15,311 nt of DNA from Flavobacteriaceae bacterium (GTDB lineage: Bacteria > Bacteroidota > Bacteroidia > Flavobacteriales > Flavobacteriaceae). The position numbers and the translations under genes are program-made. Under the pieces are notes generated by a model, which made no database searches, was not told where the DNA came from, and saw nothing but the letters and a program-made list of their open reading frames with translations. Below are positions 6,744-14,398 of this stretch, one piece after another. Position 1 is the first letter of the stretch. Each line of letters starts with the position of its first letter. The DNA is taken from positions 1 through 15,311 of the forward strand of contig JAAZVG010000023.1 of assembly GCA_018623655.1 (NCBI GenBank), read 5' to 3'.

Positions 6744-7744
6744 TCTTGTAGCTGATTCCAGAGCAAATCTTTAAGCTCTTGAATTCCTTGCTGGGCTACA
6801 GCAGAAATGAGAATAAAAGGAATTTCCTTAGGCAAGGTTTCCTTTAGCTCTGCAAGTAATTCAATCCTTAGCTCCTCATCTAGTAAATCTGCTTTAGATA
6901 TAGCGATTATCCTGTTTTTATCTAATAATTCAGGGTTATATCGCTTAAGTTCAGAGAGTAAGGTTTGGTATTGATCGGCTACACTGTCTGAATCTGCCGA
7001 AATTATAAATAGCAAGGTTGAATTACGCTCAATATGTCTTAGAAAGTAATGACCTAAGCCCCTACCCTCAGCAGCTCCCTCGATAATCCCAGGAATATCT
7101 GCCATTACAAAACTTTTAAAATCACGATACTCTACAATACCTAAATTTGGCTTAAGTGTAGTAAACTCGTAGTCAGCAATCTTAGGTTTGGCAGAAGTTA
7201 CAACAGAGAGAAGTGTCGATTTACCTGCATTTGGAAATCCAACAAGTCCGACATCGGCTAATACCTTTAACTCAAGAATCAGCTTGATTTCTACTCCAGG
7301 AATTCCTGGTTGTGCATAACGGGGAGTTTGATTCGTAGCGCTTTTAAAATGCCAGTTTCCACGGCCACCCATACCACCTTCTGCCGCTAAATACTCTTGA
7401 GTTTCTTCAGTAATTTCGGCTAGAACCCTATCGGTTTCGGCATCCTTGATAACTGTGCCTAGTGGAACATCAACATAAACATCTTCTCCATCAGCACCAG
7501 TACTGCGATTCTTACTTCCGTGTTCACCGTGACCAGCTTTGAAATGTTGTTTGTGTTTGAAGCCGACAAGCGTCCAAAGATTAGGGTTCGCTCGAATAAT
7601 AACATGACCTCCTCGCCCACCGTCACCACCGTCAGGCCCGCCCTTAGCGACAAACTTTTCTCGGTGCAAATGCGTAGAGCCTTTACCTCCATTTCCAGAG
7701 GCGATATGAACCTTTACATAATCGACAAAGTTTCCTTCGGTCAT
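6740..7744 (-). CDS. obgE: Obg family GTPase (ObgE/CgtA), ribosome assembly
   Basis: Obg is an essential GTPase that binds the 50S subunit and acts in ribosome maturation and stress control. The 334 residues comprise the glycine-rich Obg fold (about 1-160, for example GGPDGGDGGRGGHV at 35-48 and GGMGGRGN at 123-130) and a GTPase domain. G1 is GFPNAGKST (169-177). The switch region is TTLKPNLG (195-202). G3 is DIPG (216-219), followed by IIEGAAEGRGLGHYFLRH. G4 is SKAD (283-286) in place of the common NKxD. G5 is ISA (313-315). There is no C-terminal OCT domain, as in many Gram-negative Obg proteins. Its ATG overlaps the adk stop as ATGA. The 3' end overlaps the convergent cupin gene by 4 bases. 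Confidence 0.95.
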   Translation of the reverse strand: MTEGNFVDYVKVHIASGNGGKGSTHLHREKFVAKGGPDGGDGGRGGHVIIRANPNLWTLVGFKHKQHFKAGHGEHGSKNRSTGADGEDVYVDVPLGTVIKDAETDRVLAEITEETQEYLAAEGGMGGRGNWHFKSATNQTPRYAQPGIPGVEIKLILELKVLADVGLVGFPNAGKSTLLSVVTSAKPKIADYEFTTLKPNLGIVEYRDFKSFVMADIPGIIEGAAEGRGLGHYFLRHIERNSTLLFIISADSDSVADQYQTLLSELKRYNPELLDKNRIIAISKADLLDEELRIELLAELKETLPKEIPFILISAVAQQGIQELKDLLWNQLQD

Positions 7745-8316
7745 AAACGAACTATAATCGAAGTGATACGCTCGGTAATTTCACCGATCTCTCCAATTCC
7801 ATTTACCGAGTGAAGTTTGCCCTGTGCTTTATAAAATTCGATGAGTGGAGCAGTCTTAGCATTGTATTCTGCAAACCGTGTTCTGATCTTAGTCTCATCA
7901 GTATCATCGGTTCTTCCGCTGGTCTTGCCGCGCTCTAACAATCGATCGGTAAGCTCATCCTCATCAGCCTCTAAGGCAATTGTAGCATCCACTTGCATTC
8001 CTTTTTCAGAAAGGAGGGCATCTAAAGCTTCCGCTTGAGCAGTTGTTCTTGGAAACCCATCAAAGATATATCCTTTAGCGTGAGCAATGGAGCGATCAAC
8101 CTCAGCGGCAAGCATATCAATCGTTACCGAATCAGGTACTAACTCGCCTTTGTCCATAAAAGACTTCGCAAGGGTACCCAGTTCGGTTTGATTAGAGATA
8201 TTATATCTGAACACGTCTCCTGTAGAGATATGAACTAGTTCAAATTTTTCTTTTAGCACCGAAGCCTGTGTGCCTTTACCAGCACCTGGCTTTCCGAATA
8301 ACACAATATTCTTCAT
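7741..8316 (-). CDS. adk: adenylate kinase, short LID form
   Basis: The enzyme interconverts ATP + AMP and 2 ADP and sets adenylate balance. The 191 residues show the P-loop GKPGAGKGTQ (8-17), the AMP-binding stretch ISTGDVFRYNI (30-40), FDGFPRTTAQAEAL (85-98), and the LID region RGKTSGRTDD (129-138). The long zinc-binding-type LID of about 30 extra residues is absent, so this is the short variant. P9 of the usual GPPGSGKGT loop is replaced by Lys. The start at 8316 overlaps the hpt stop as ATGA, and the stop overlaps the obgE start the same way. The three genes are therefore a coupled operon. Confidence 0.95.
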   Translation of the reverse strand: MKNIVLFGKPGAGKGTQASVLKEKFELVHISTGDVFRYNISNQTELGTLAKSFMDKGELVPDSVTIDMLAAEVDRSIAHAKGYIFDGFPRTTAQAEALDALLSEKGMQVDATIALEADEDELTDRLLERGKTSGRTDDTDETKIRTRFAEYNAKTAPLIEFYKAQGKLHSVNGIGEIGEITERITSIIVRL

Positions 8317-8843
8317 GAATTTTTTAAAATATATAGATCATTGAGTTCCCTACCCTTTTCTTTGTAATCTAAGCCATACCCTACAACAAACTCATCAGGT
8401 AGGTCAATTGCTTTATAGTTAATCTGGTATTCCTTTTTGTATTTGGAAGGCTTAAAAAAAAGTGTTGCAATAGCAAAACTCGAGATGTTCTGGGCAGAGA
8501 ATAAATGAATTAATTCTTGAAGCGTACGTCCCGAGTCAATAATATCCTCTAAAACCACAATATCACGTCCTTCTACAGACTCTGAAACATCCAACAAAGT
8601 CTCCACAATACCTGTTGAAGAAAGGCCTTGATACGATGACAACTTCACAAAACTCACCTCACAAGATTGCGGATAATGCTTTATGAACTCAGAAACAAAA
8701 CGAAATGAACCGTTTAACACTCCAACAAATAGTGGTGTTTTATTAAGGTAATCATCCGCTACCTCCTTCGCTACTCGCTCAATAGCCGACTCGATCTCGC
8801 TTTGATCTAAAAAGGGTTCAAATTCAAGGTCTGCGATACGCAT
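8313..8843 (-). CDS. hpt: hypoxanthine phosphoribosyltransferase
   Basis: The 176-residue type I phosphoribosyltransferase salvages hypoxanthine (and usually guanine) with PRPP to IMP or GMP in the cytoplasm. The PRPP-binding motif is VVLEDIIDSGRTL (96-108). The PPi loop is around GVLNGSFRF (41-49). The base-contacting segment is FFKPSKYKK (129-137), with the purine-ring Lys. The C-terminal motif is FVVGYGLDYKEKGRELNDLY (152-171), typical of Hpt/HGPRT. It is the first gene of hpt-adk-obgE and faces purKE across 71 bases. ATG 8843 is the natural start. A near-consensus -7 element lies 21 bases upstream. Confidence 0.94.
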   Translation of the reverse strand: MRIADLEFEPFLDQSEIESAIERVAKEVADDYLNKTPLFVGVLNGSFRFVSEFIKHYPQSCEVSFVKLSSYQGLSSTGIVETLLDVSESVEGRDIVVLEDIIDSGRTLQELIHLFSAQNISSFAIATLFFKPSKYKKEYQINYKAIDLPDEFVVGYGLDYKEKGRELNDLYILKNS

Positions 8844-8864
8844 GATAGGTTGTAAATAGAAGGG

Positions 8865-8872
8865 TAAAGATA
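8865..8872 (-). promoter_or_regulatory. possible -7 element (TATCTTTA) for hpt-adk-obgE
   Basis: On the minus strand this reads TATCTTTA, one base off TAnnTTTG, and lies 21 bases before the hpt ATG. It sits back to back with the purK promoter. The sequence match alone is weak; its place in a divergent gap gives it some support. Confidence 0.35.
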
Positions 8873-8889
8873 CAATTTTAGAATTGCCT

Positions 8890-8897
8890 TATTTTTG
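8890..8897 (+). promoter_or_regulatory. -7 promoter element TATTTTTG for purKE
   Basis: TATTTTTG is an exact TAnnTTTG match, 17 bases before the purK ATG at 8915. It predicts a leader of about 12-13 bases with no Shine-Dalgarno sequence. Because the final G of the element is also the first base of the in-frame GTG at 8897, that GTG cannot be the start of a transcript made from here. Confidence 0.55.
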
Positions 8898-8914
8898 TGT
8901 CGAATTCAGTTTTT

Positions 8915-10057
8915 ATGCATTACTTCTCTTCAGAATTTAAGTTAGGCATTTTAGGTGGAGGGCAACTTGGGAAGATGTTACTTTACACCACTAGAAGATG
9001 GGATATTCAGACCTATGTTTTAGATCCTTCTAGCGAGGCCCCTTCTAGATTTGCCTGTAATCATTTCGTGCAAGGTGATCTGAAAGACTTTGAAACCGTT
9101 TATCAGTTCGGAAAAAAGGTTGATGTCTTAACGATTGAAATCGAGCATGTTAACGTCGCGGCTTTGAAAAAATTAAAATCTGAAGGAGTAAAAGTTTATC
9201 CTGAGCCAGAGGCACTTGAGATTATTGGTAATAAATGTTCACAAAAATCGCATTACGCCACTCACAATATACCAACGGCACCTTTTCAAAATTTTGAGAG
9301 CACGTCAAATGCACAAAAGACGATCTCCAATTTCCCCTGTGTATGGAAATCAGCCACTGGAGGATACGATGGTAAAGGAGTTAAAATTTTAAAATCAGCA
9401 GAGGACTTCAACGATCTACCTGATGTTCCTTGTCTTATAGAAGAATTAATCGACTTTGATAACGAATTGGCAGTCATAGTGGCCTCTTCAGCCTCTGGAG
9501 CGCAGAAAAGCTATCCCGTAGTCGGAATGGACTTTCACCCTGAGGCTAATCAGGTTGAATTCGTAGTCTGCCCGGCAAACATTGATGATACCATTGCAAA
9601 TAAAGCGAGAGAACTTGCGTTAACGGTAGCAAAAAGCCTGAAAGTCACTGGTTTATTGGCCGTAGAACTCTTTTTAGCTAAAGACGGGTCAATCTATGTC
9701 AACGAGGTTGCACCGAGGCCGCATAACAGTGGGCATTATAGTTTAGAAGGTAGCTATACAGATCAATTTGAACAGCATATAAGAGCAATCTTAGACCTTC
9801 CTTTAGGATGCACTGATTCAAAAGTAGCCGCAGTAATGGTCAATTTGGTAGGTGAAGAATCACATACCGGCCCTGTTCATTATATGGGTTTGTCTGAGGC
9901 TTTAACTATCGAAGGAGTGTCTCCTCATATTTACGGCAAAGCAGAAACAAGACCCTTTAGAAAAATGGGTCACGTGACCATTGTAGGTGAAGAGCTCGAA
10001 GAAGTGTATCTTAGAGCTAGAAAAGTAAAAGATCTAATTAAAGTAATATCTCGATGA
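8915..10057 (+). CDS. purK: 5-(carboxyamino)imidazole ribonucleotide synthase (PurK)
   Basis: PurK uses ATP and bicarbonate to carboxylate AIR to N5-CAIR in de novo purine synthesis. The 380-residue ATP-grasp protein has the N-terminal nucleotide-fold motif LGILGGGQLGKML (10-22), the ATP-binding loop CVWKSATGGYDGKG (142-155), the EEL(I) hinge near 176-179, and the metal/substrate motif VNEVAPRPHNSGHYS (262-276). A GTG at 8897 would add six residues, but it lies on the promoter element, so ATG 8915 is chosen. The stop overlaps the purE ATG as ATGA, so the two consecutive enzymes are translationally coupled. Confidence 0.95.
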   Translation: MHYFSSEFKLGILGGGQLGKMLLYTTRRWDIQTYVLDPSSEAPSRFACNHFVQGDLKDFETVYQFGKKVDVLTIEIEHVNVAALKKLKSEGVKVYPEPEALEIIGNKCSQKSHYATHNIPTAPFQNFESTSNAQKTISNFPCVWKSATGGYDGKGVKILKSAEDFNDLPDVPCLIEELIDFDNELAVIVASSASGAQKSYPVVGMDFHPEANQVEFVVCPANIDDTIANKARELALTVAKSLKVTGLLAVELFLAKDGSIYVNEVAPRPHNSGHYSLEGSYTDQFEQHIRAILDLPLGCTDSKVAAVMVNLVGEESHTGPVHYMGLSEALTIEGVSPHIYGKAETRPFRKMGHVTIVGEELEEVYLRARKVKDLIKVISR

Positions 10058-10533
10058 GTGTAGCAGTTGTCATGGGAAGCACGAGTGACCTTGTTGTTAT
10101 GAATGAGGCGATAGCGGTTTTAGAAAAACTTGGAATTCAAACTGAAGTAGATATAGTCTCTGCTCACAGAACACCAGAAAAGCTATTCGATTTTTCAAAG
10201 AACGCACACCTAAGAGGTATTAAGGTTATCATCGCCGGAGCGGGTGGAGCTGCTCATTTACCAGGAATGGTAGCCTCACTTAGCCCATTACCGGTGATCG
10301 GAGTTCCTGTGAAAAGTAGAAACTCTATTGACGGATGGGACTCTGTACTTTCTATTCTTCAGATGCCAGGGGGAGTTCCTGTAGCAACGGTTGCCTTAGA
10401 TGGAGCCCAAAATGCGGGTATCCTTGCTGCTCAGATCATTGCTAGCTCCGATCCCGATTTATTAGAAAAAATCATTTCATTCAAAGAATCTCTAAAGGAG
10501 AAGGTGATTAAAGGTGCTGAAGGGCTAAAATAA
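10054..10533 (+). CDS. purE: N5-carboxyaminoimidazole ribonucleotide mutase, class I PurE
   Basis: Class I PurE moves the carboxyl group of N5-CAIR to give CAIR, the step after PurK. The 159-residue protein has MGSTSD (7-12), VSAHRTPEKL (35-44) with the catalytic-type His38, IAGAGGAAHLPGMVASL (60-76), GVPVKS (83-88) and ILQMPGGVPVATVA (101-114). The presence of purK directly upstream confirms the two-step class I route rather than direct AIR carboxylation. The last 9 bases overlap the 3' end of the convergent membrane-protein gene. Confidence 0.96.
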   Translation: MSVAVVMGSTSDLVVMNEAIAVLEKLGIQTEVDIVSAHRTPEKLFDFSKNAHLRGIKVIIAGAGGAAHLPGMVASLSPLPVIGVPVKSRNSIDGWDSVLSILQMPGGVPVATVALDGAQNAGILAAQIIASSDPDLLEKIISFKESLKEKVIKGAEGLK

Positions 10534-11343
10534 GCCTAGCAAACTAACACTTATTAATAAAAATATAGGTATTGCCTCTACCCATAGCGCGGTATAATAA
10601 GAAGAACGATTGATTCTAGCGCCTCCAATAAACCCCCCTGTGATCACGTAAAACAGAAGATAGATTATCCAATACTCTAGCCTCAAATCTGATGCAATTG
10701 TCCAAAGAATCAGAGAGACGATTAACGAAAGATATCCGACACCTTTAATTTTTTTTACCCCTAGCTGTTGAGCTAAATTGGGCAGCGTTAGCTTATCGGT
10801 ATTCATATCCCTTATCTCAAAAGGAACAAGCAGCGCAAAGACAAAGAAAAAATTAGAAAAGACAAGGAGTATCGCTTCTAAAGTGAACCAATACTCATTG
10901 CTTATCGTCAATGGCAGCATACCAGAGACGAGAGCCCAGACTAGACTGACAAGAATTGCCTTAATCCATCCGTTTTCTCTTGAAACTGGAATGAGCCCTC
11001 TTTGAACGTATAGAATGCCAAAAAATGAAGACAAACCAAGGATTATTATAGCATCTAATTTTAGATAAAACAAAACATAGAGCGCGACGATTAGAGCCAG
11101 CAGGGTAGATATTTTCAACCAAAACCAGAAAATATAGGGTTGTTTTTTTCCATTAAATCGAAGGGGTAGGAACTTGATCAAATTATAGTAGACATAAGTG
11201 ACAAAAAAGACGATCAACAACTCCCAATGAAAAAAAGTTTTGTTTAAGCTAATAAGGCTTAAAACACTCAGGGAAAATACAGATAAAGCCACGTGGATAC
11301 TGCCTTTCACATAAACATCTAATAATAGCTTTAGCCACTTCAT
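10525..11343 (-). CDS. polytopic membrane protein, UbiA prenyltransferase-like, first Asp motif absent
   Basis: The 272-residue protein has about eight or nine hydrophobic segments and the outline of the UbiA superfamily, which transfers prenyl groups in the membrane. VPFEIRDMNTDK (173-184) fits the second Asp-rich motif DxxxD (D179, D183). LYVQRGLIPVSRENGWIK (111-128) fits the central UbiA loop. At the first motif, usually NDxxDxxxD, it reads YYNLIKFLPLRF (52-63), which keeps an Asn but has no Asp. It may therefore be a divergent transferase or have lost that activity; the substrate is unknown. ATG 11343 is preferred over ATG 11385 because a perfect TAnnTTTG lies four bases before it and would be inside the longer frame. 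It overlaps purE by 9 bases at the 3' end. Confidence 0.72.
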   Translation of the reverse strand: MKWLKLLLDVYVKGSIHVALSVFSLSVLSLISLNKTFFHWELLIVFFVTYVYYNLIKFLPLRFNGKKQPYIFWFWLKISTLLALIVALYVLFYLKLDAIIILGLSSFFGILYVQRGLIPVSRENGWIKAILVSLVWALVSGMLPLTISNEYWFTLEAILLVFSNFFFVFALLVPFEIRDMNTDKLTLPNLAQQLGVKKIKGVGYLSLIVSLILWTIASDLRLEYWIIYLLFYVITGGFIGGARINRSSYYTALWVEAIPIFLLISVSLLGLF

Positions 11344-11347
11344 TAAA

Positions 11348-11355
11348 CAAAAGTA
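11348..11355 (-). promoter_or_regulatory. -7 promoter element TACTTTTG for the UbiA-like gene
   Basis: Read on the minus strand this is TACTTTTG, an exact TAnnTTTG match followed by TTTA and the ATG at 11343. The geometry is the same as at mpl and predicts transcription starting at the start codon. No good -33 TTG is evident at the usual spacing. Confidence 0.55.
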
Positions 11356-11457
11356 GCACTTCTCAACACTTTTTAATAAATGCATGCATAATACGAAATG
11401 GCAACCTTAAAAAAAGGAGTTAATTCGGTAATTTTACACTCCTAAAATTGTTGATTA
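11356..11457. promoter_or_regulatory. divergent intergenic region upstream of gcvP
   Basis: This is part of the longest non-coding stretch inside the window. It holds a 10-bp palindrome ATGCATGCAT (11380-11389), a 6-bp inverted repeat AGGAGT/ACTCCT (11415-11420 and 11438-11443, 17-base spacer), and near-consensus -7 elements for gcvP (TAATTTTA at 11429-11436 and TAAAATTG at 11443-11450, each imperfect). No Shine-Dalgarno sequence precedes gcvP. No glycine-riboswitch structure is apparent. Confidence 0.3.
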
Positions 11458-14310
11458 ATGAGTACTTCTTTTGCGCAAAGACACATTGGTGTCCAAGGTG
11501 GTGAACTAAATACCATGATTAAGACAATCGGCATTTCGTCGATGGCAGATTTAATTGATCAGACCATCCCTGATGATATCCGATTAAGAAAAGATATGAA
11601 CCTTCCCAGCGCCATGTCTGAAAATGAACTACTTACTCATCTCGAAGAACGCTCTCAAAAAAATCAACTTTTCAGTCAGTATATTGGATTAGGTTATCAC
11701 CCTTCAATTACCCCTTCGGTAATTAAACGAAACATCTTAGAGAATCCAGGCTGGTACACGGCCTATACTCCCTATCAAGCAGAGATAGCTCAAGGGAGAC
11801 TTGAGGCGCTTCTCAACTACCAAACGATGGTCATCGAATTGACAGGGATGGAAATTGCAAATGCATCACTACTTGATGAGAGCACTGCTGCTGCTGAGGC
11901 GATGACCATGCTTTTTGACCTTCGAAGTAGAGATCAGAAAAAGAGAGGGGCCCTGAAATTTTATGTTGATTCTGAGATTTTACCGCAAACCTACGCGCTA
12001 CTACAAACCAGAGCAACTCCGCTTGAAATCGAATTGGTTCAAGGACCCATCGAAGATTTTGAGGGAGATGATTCTTATTTCGGAGTAATTGCTCAGTACC
12101 CTGGTAAATACGGTAACATTTGCGATCTAGGAGCACTAGTTACTAAATCCAAAGAACTCGAAATTAAAGTTGCAGTAGCGGCAGATCTTCTTAGCCTAAC
12201 ACTACTAAAAGAACCAGGAAGTTATGATGTTGATGCTGTTGTTGGAACCACTCAGCGCTTTGGTATTCCTCTCGGATATGGAGGTCCTCACGCTGCTTAT
12301 TTCGCAACAAAACACGACTATCGCCGAAATGTTCCAGGTAGAATTATTGGAAAAACAGTAGATACCGACGGAAACCCTGCACTTCGAATGGCTTTACAAA
12401 CTAGAGAGCAGCATATTAAAAGAGACAAAGCAACCTCGAATATTTGTACAGCTCAAGTTTTATTAGCCGTGATGGCCGGTATGTATGGTGTATACCATGG
12501 TCCGAACGGATTAAAGTCAATTGCTTTAAACATCCATAGAAAAACACAAATAGTTGCTGAGGAGGCTGCTAAAGCGGGGATGATTTCAGTCAATGTGGAA
12601 TACTTTGACACCCTATACTTTAAAAATATTGATGCTGTGGCCCTGAAACAAAAAGCAGAGGCGGCCACGATTAATTTATACTATCCATCTGCAAATGAGG
12701 TTAGCATTTCTTTGAATGAAGCAACTTCGATTGATGATCTGCAAAACCTTATCGAGTTGCTAACGGGAAATACTGTATCTCTAAACGACTTAATATCAAG
12801 ACTTAATGCAGAGTGTGCTCCTTCAGTAAAAGAGTCAAATACGAGAACAAGTGCATATTTAGAACATGAAGTCTTTCAGCGCTATCGAAGCGAAACAGAG
12901 TTAATGCGTTACATCAAGAGACTTGAAAAGAAAGATTTAGCATTAAATCATTCGATGATTGCCTTAGGTAGCTGCACGATGAAGCTGAATGCTGCCACTG
13001 AAATGCTACCTCTTAGCTGGTCGCGCTTTGCAAATCTCCATCCTTTCGTACCTGTGGAGCAGGCCGAAGGATACCGAATTATACTTGAAGAGTTAACTCA
13101 ATACTTAAACGAAATTACCGGATTTGCTGCAACATCACTCCAACCAAACTCAGGAGCCCAAGGTGAATATGCAGGTCTAATGACCATCAGAGCTTATCAT
13201 CATGCTAGAGGAGATCAGCATAGGAATATTTGCATAATTCCGGCTTCTGCTCACGGTACTAACCCAGCTTCTGCAGTAATGGCCGGAATGAAGGTCGTCG
13301 TTACTAAGACAGATGAAAAGGGAAATATAGACCTATCCGACCTAGAAGAAAAGGTTATTCAACACTCTAATGAACTGGCAGCCTTAATGGTTACCTATCC
13401 TTCAACGCATGGTGTATTCGAGTCTTCAATTCGACAAATTACTGCACTCATTCATGATCATGGTGGCCAAGTATATATGGATGGGGCAAACATGAATGCT
13501 CAAGTTGGGCTAACGAACCCGGCTACCATCGGTGCGGATGTTTGTCACCTTAATTTGCACAAAACATTCGCTATACCGCACGGTGGTGGAGGTCCAGGTG
13601 TAGGCCCAATCTGTGTAGCACCTCAACTAGCTCCATACCTGCCAGGCAACCCCATTATACCAACAGGTGGTTCTGAAGCAATTACCGCTATTTCTGCAGC
13701 CCCTTTCGGAAGCGCATTGGCCTGTCTTATTTCATACGCTTATATCAGAATGTTAGGAAGCGAAGGGCTTACCGATTCTACTCGATATGCCATACTTAAC
13801 GCGAATTACATCAAGACGCGTTTAGAGAATAGCTATCCTGTGTTATATACCGGTGAAAAAGGAAGAGCGGCTCACGAACTTATCATCGATTGTAGACCAT
13901 TTAAAGAAAAAGGAATCGAAGTAACAGATATCGCGAAACGATTAATGGATTATGGTTTCCATGCCCCAACCGTTTCCTTCCCTGTGGCAGGAACAATGAT
14001 GATTGAACCTACAGAAAGCGAAGGCCTAGAAGAAATCGATAGATTCTGCGAGGCTATGCTAGCTATTAAGGATGAAATCGATCACTGCGATGCAAGCGAT
14101 CCAGTAAATATTCTTAAAAACGCTCCGCACACTATGGCAATGCTTACCGCAGATAAGTGGGAATTTCCATATTCTAGAAGACAGGCCGCTTATCCGCTGC
14201 CCTTTGTAGAAGAAAGTAAATTCTGGCCTTCGGTAAGAAGAGCTGATGAAGCCTTCGGAGATCGCAACTTAATTTGTAGTTGCGCTCCCATAGAAGCTTA
14301 TCAGAGTTAA
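11458..14310 (+). CDS. gcvP: glycine dehydrogenase (decarboxylating), P-protein
   Basis: The P-protein of the glycine cleavage system decarboxylates glycine with pyridoxal phosphate and passes the aminomethyl group to the lipoyl arm of the H-protein. At 950 residues it is the full-length fused (P1+P2) homodimeric form, close to E. coli GcvP (957). The N-terminal half has FAQRHIG (5-11), the YIGLGYHPSITP region (75-86) and YTAYTPYQAEIAQGRLEALL (100-119). The C-terminal half has ALGSCTMKLNA, AHGTNPASAVMAGM, and the PLP-binding NLHKTFAIPHGGGGPGVGP with Schiff-base Lys702. No residue loss or frameshift is seen. The genes for the H, T and L proteins are not in this window. The start follows a 114-bp divergent gap. 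Confidence 0.97.
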   Translation: MSTSFAQRHIGVQGGELNTMIKTIGISSMADLIDQTIPDDIRLRKDMNLPSAMSENELLTHLEERSQKNQLFSQYIGLGYHPSITPSVIKRNILENPGWYTAYTPYQAEIAQGRLEALLNYQTMVIELTGMEIANASLLDESTAAAEAMTMLFDLRSRDQKKRGALKFYVDSEILPQTYALLQTRATPLEIELVQGPIEDFEGDDSYFGVIAQYPGKYGNICDLGALVTKSKELEIKVAVAADLLSLTLLKEPGSYDVDAVVGTTQRFGIPLGYGGPHAAYFATKHDYRRNVPGRIIGKTVDTDGNPALRMALQTREQHIKRDKATSNICTAQVLLAVMAGMYGVYHGPNGLKSIALNIHRKTQIVAEEAAKAGMISVNVEYFDTLYFKNIDAVALKQKAEAATINLYYPSANEVSISLNEATSIDDLQNLIELLTGNTVSLNDLISRLNAECAPSVKESNTRTSAYLEHEVFQRYRSETELMRYIKRLEKKDLALNHSMIALGSCTMKLNAATEMLPLSWSRFANLHPFVPVEQAEGYRIILEELTQYLNEITGFAATSLQPNSGAQGEYAGLMTIRAYHHARGDQHRNICIIPASAHGTNPASAVMAGMKVVVTKTDEKGNIDLSDLEEKVIQHSNELAALMVTYPSTHGVFESSIRQITALIHDHGGQVYMDGANMNAQVGLTNPATIGADVCHLNLHKTFAIPHGGGGPGVGPICVAPQLAPYLPGNPIIPTGGSEAITAISAAPFGSALACLISYAYIRMLGSEGLTDSTRYAILNANYIKTRLENSYPVLYTGEKGRAAHELIIDCRPFKEKGIEVTDIAKRLMDYGFHAPTVSFPVAGTMMIEPTESEGLEEIDRFCEAMLAIKDEIDHCDASDPVNILKNAPHTMAMLTADKWEFPYSRRQAAYPLPFVEESKFWPSVRRADEAFGDRNLICSCAPIEAYQS

Positions 14311-14398
14311 TAGATTTTACCGTCAGAGCAGAAGGACAAATTGGTTTTAATATTCGGCGTCCCTTTTTTTTTAACTTAGTCGGCTATAAACAGACTTC
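14311..14398. other. gcvP-to-KAS III intergenic region
   Basis: These 88 bases have a 9-T run (14364-14372). Only a weak stem precedes it (GGAC/GTCC with a long loop), so a terminator is possible but not convincing. No clear TAnnTTTG promoter lies before the ATG at 14399, so readthrough from gcvP cannot be excluded. Confidence 0.35.

Noticed and set aside
7520..7813. Plus-strand open frame antisense to obgE and adk
   Set aside because: It lies wholly opposite two well-supported genes, has a composition unlike the neighbouring proteins and no recognisable motif; a shadow frame.
11344..11385. Longer start (ATG 11385) for the UbiA-like protein
   Set aside because: The extra 14 residues would be encoded across the TACTTTTG promoter element, and the hydrophobic protein starts naturally at MKWLKLLLDV.
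11386..11457. Glycine riboswitch upstream of gcvP
   Set aside because: Only about 100 bases are available and no tandem aptamer-like conserved core or helices can be seen.
14341..14372. Intrinsic terminator after gcvP
   Set aside because: There is a 9-T run, but the only stem before it is four base pairs with a loop of over 20 bases, too weak to call.
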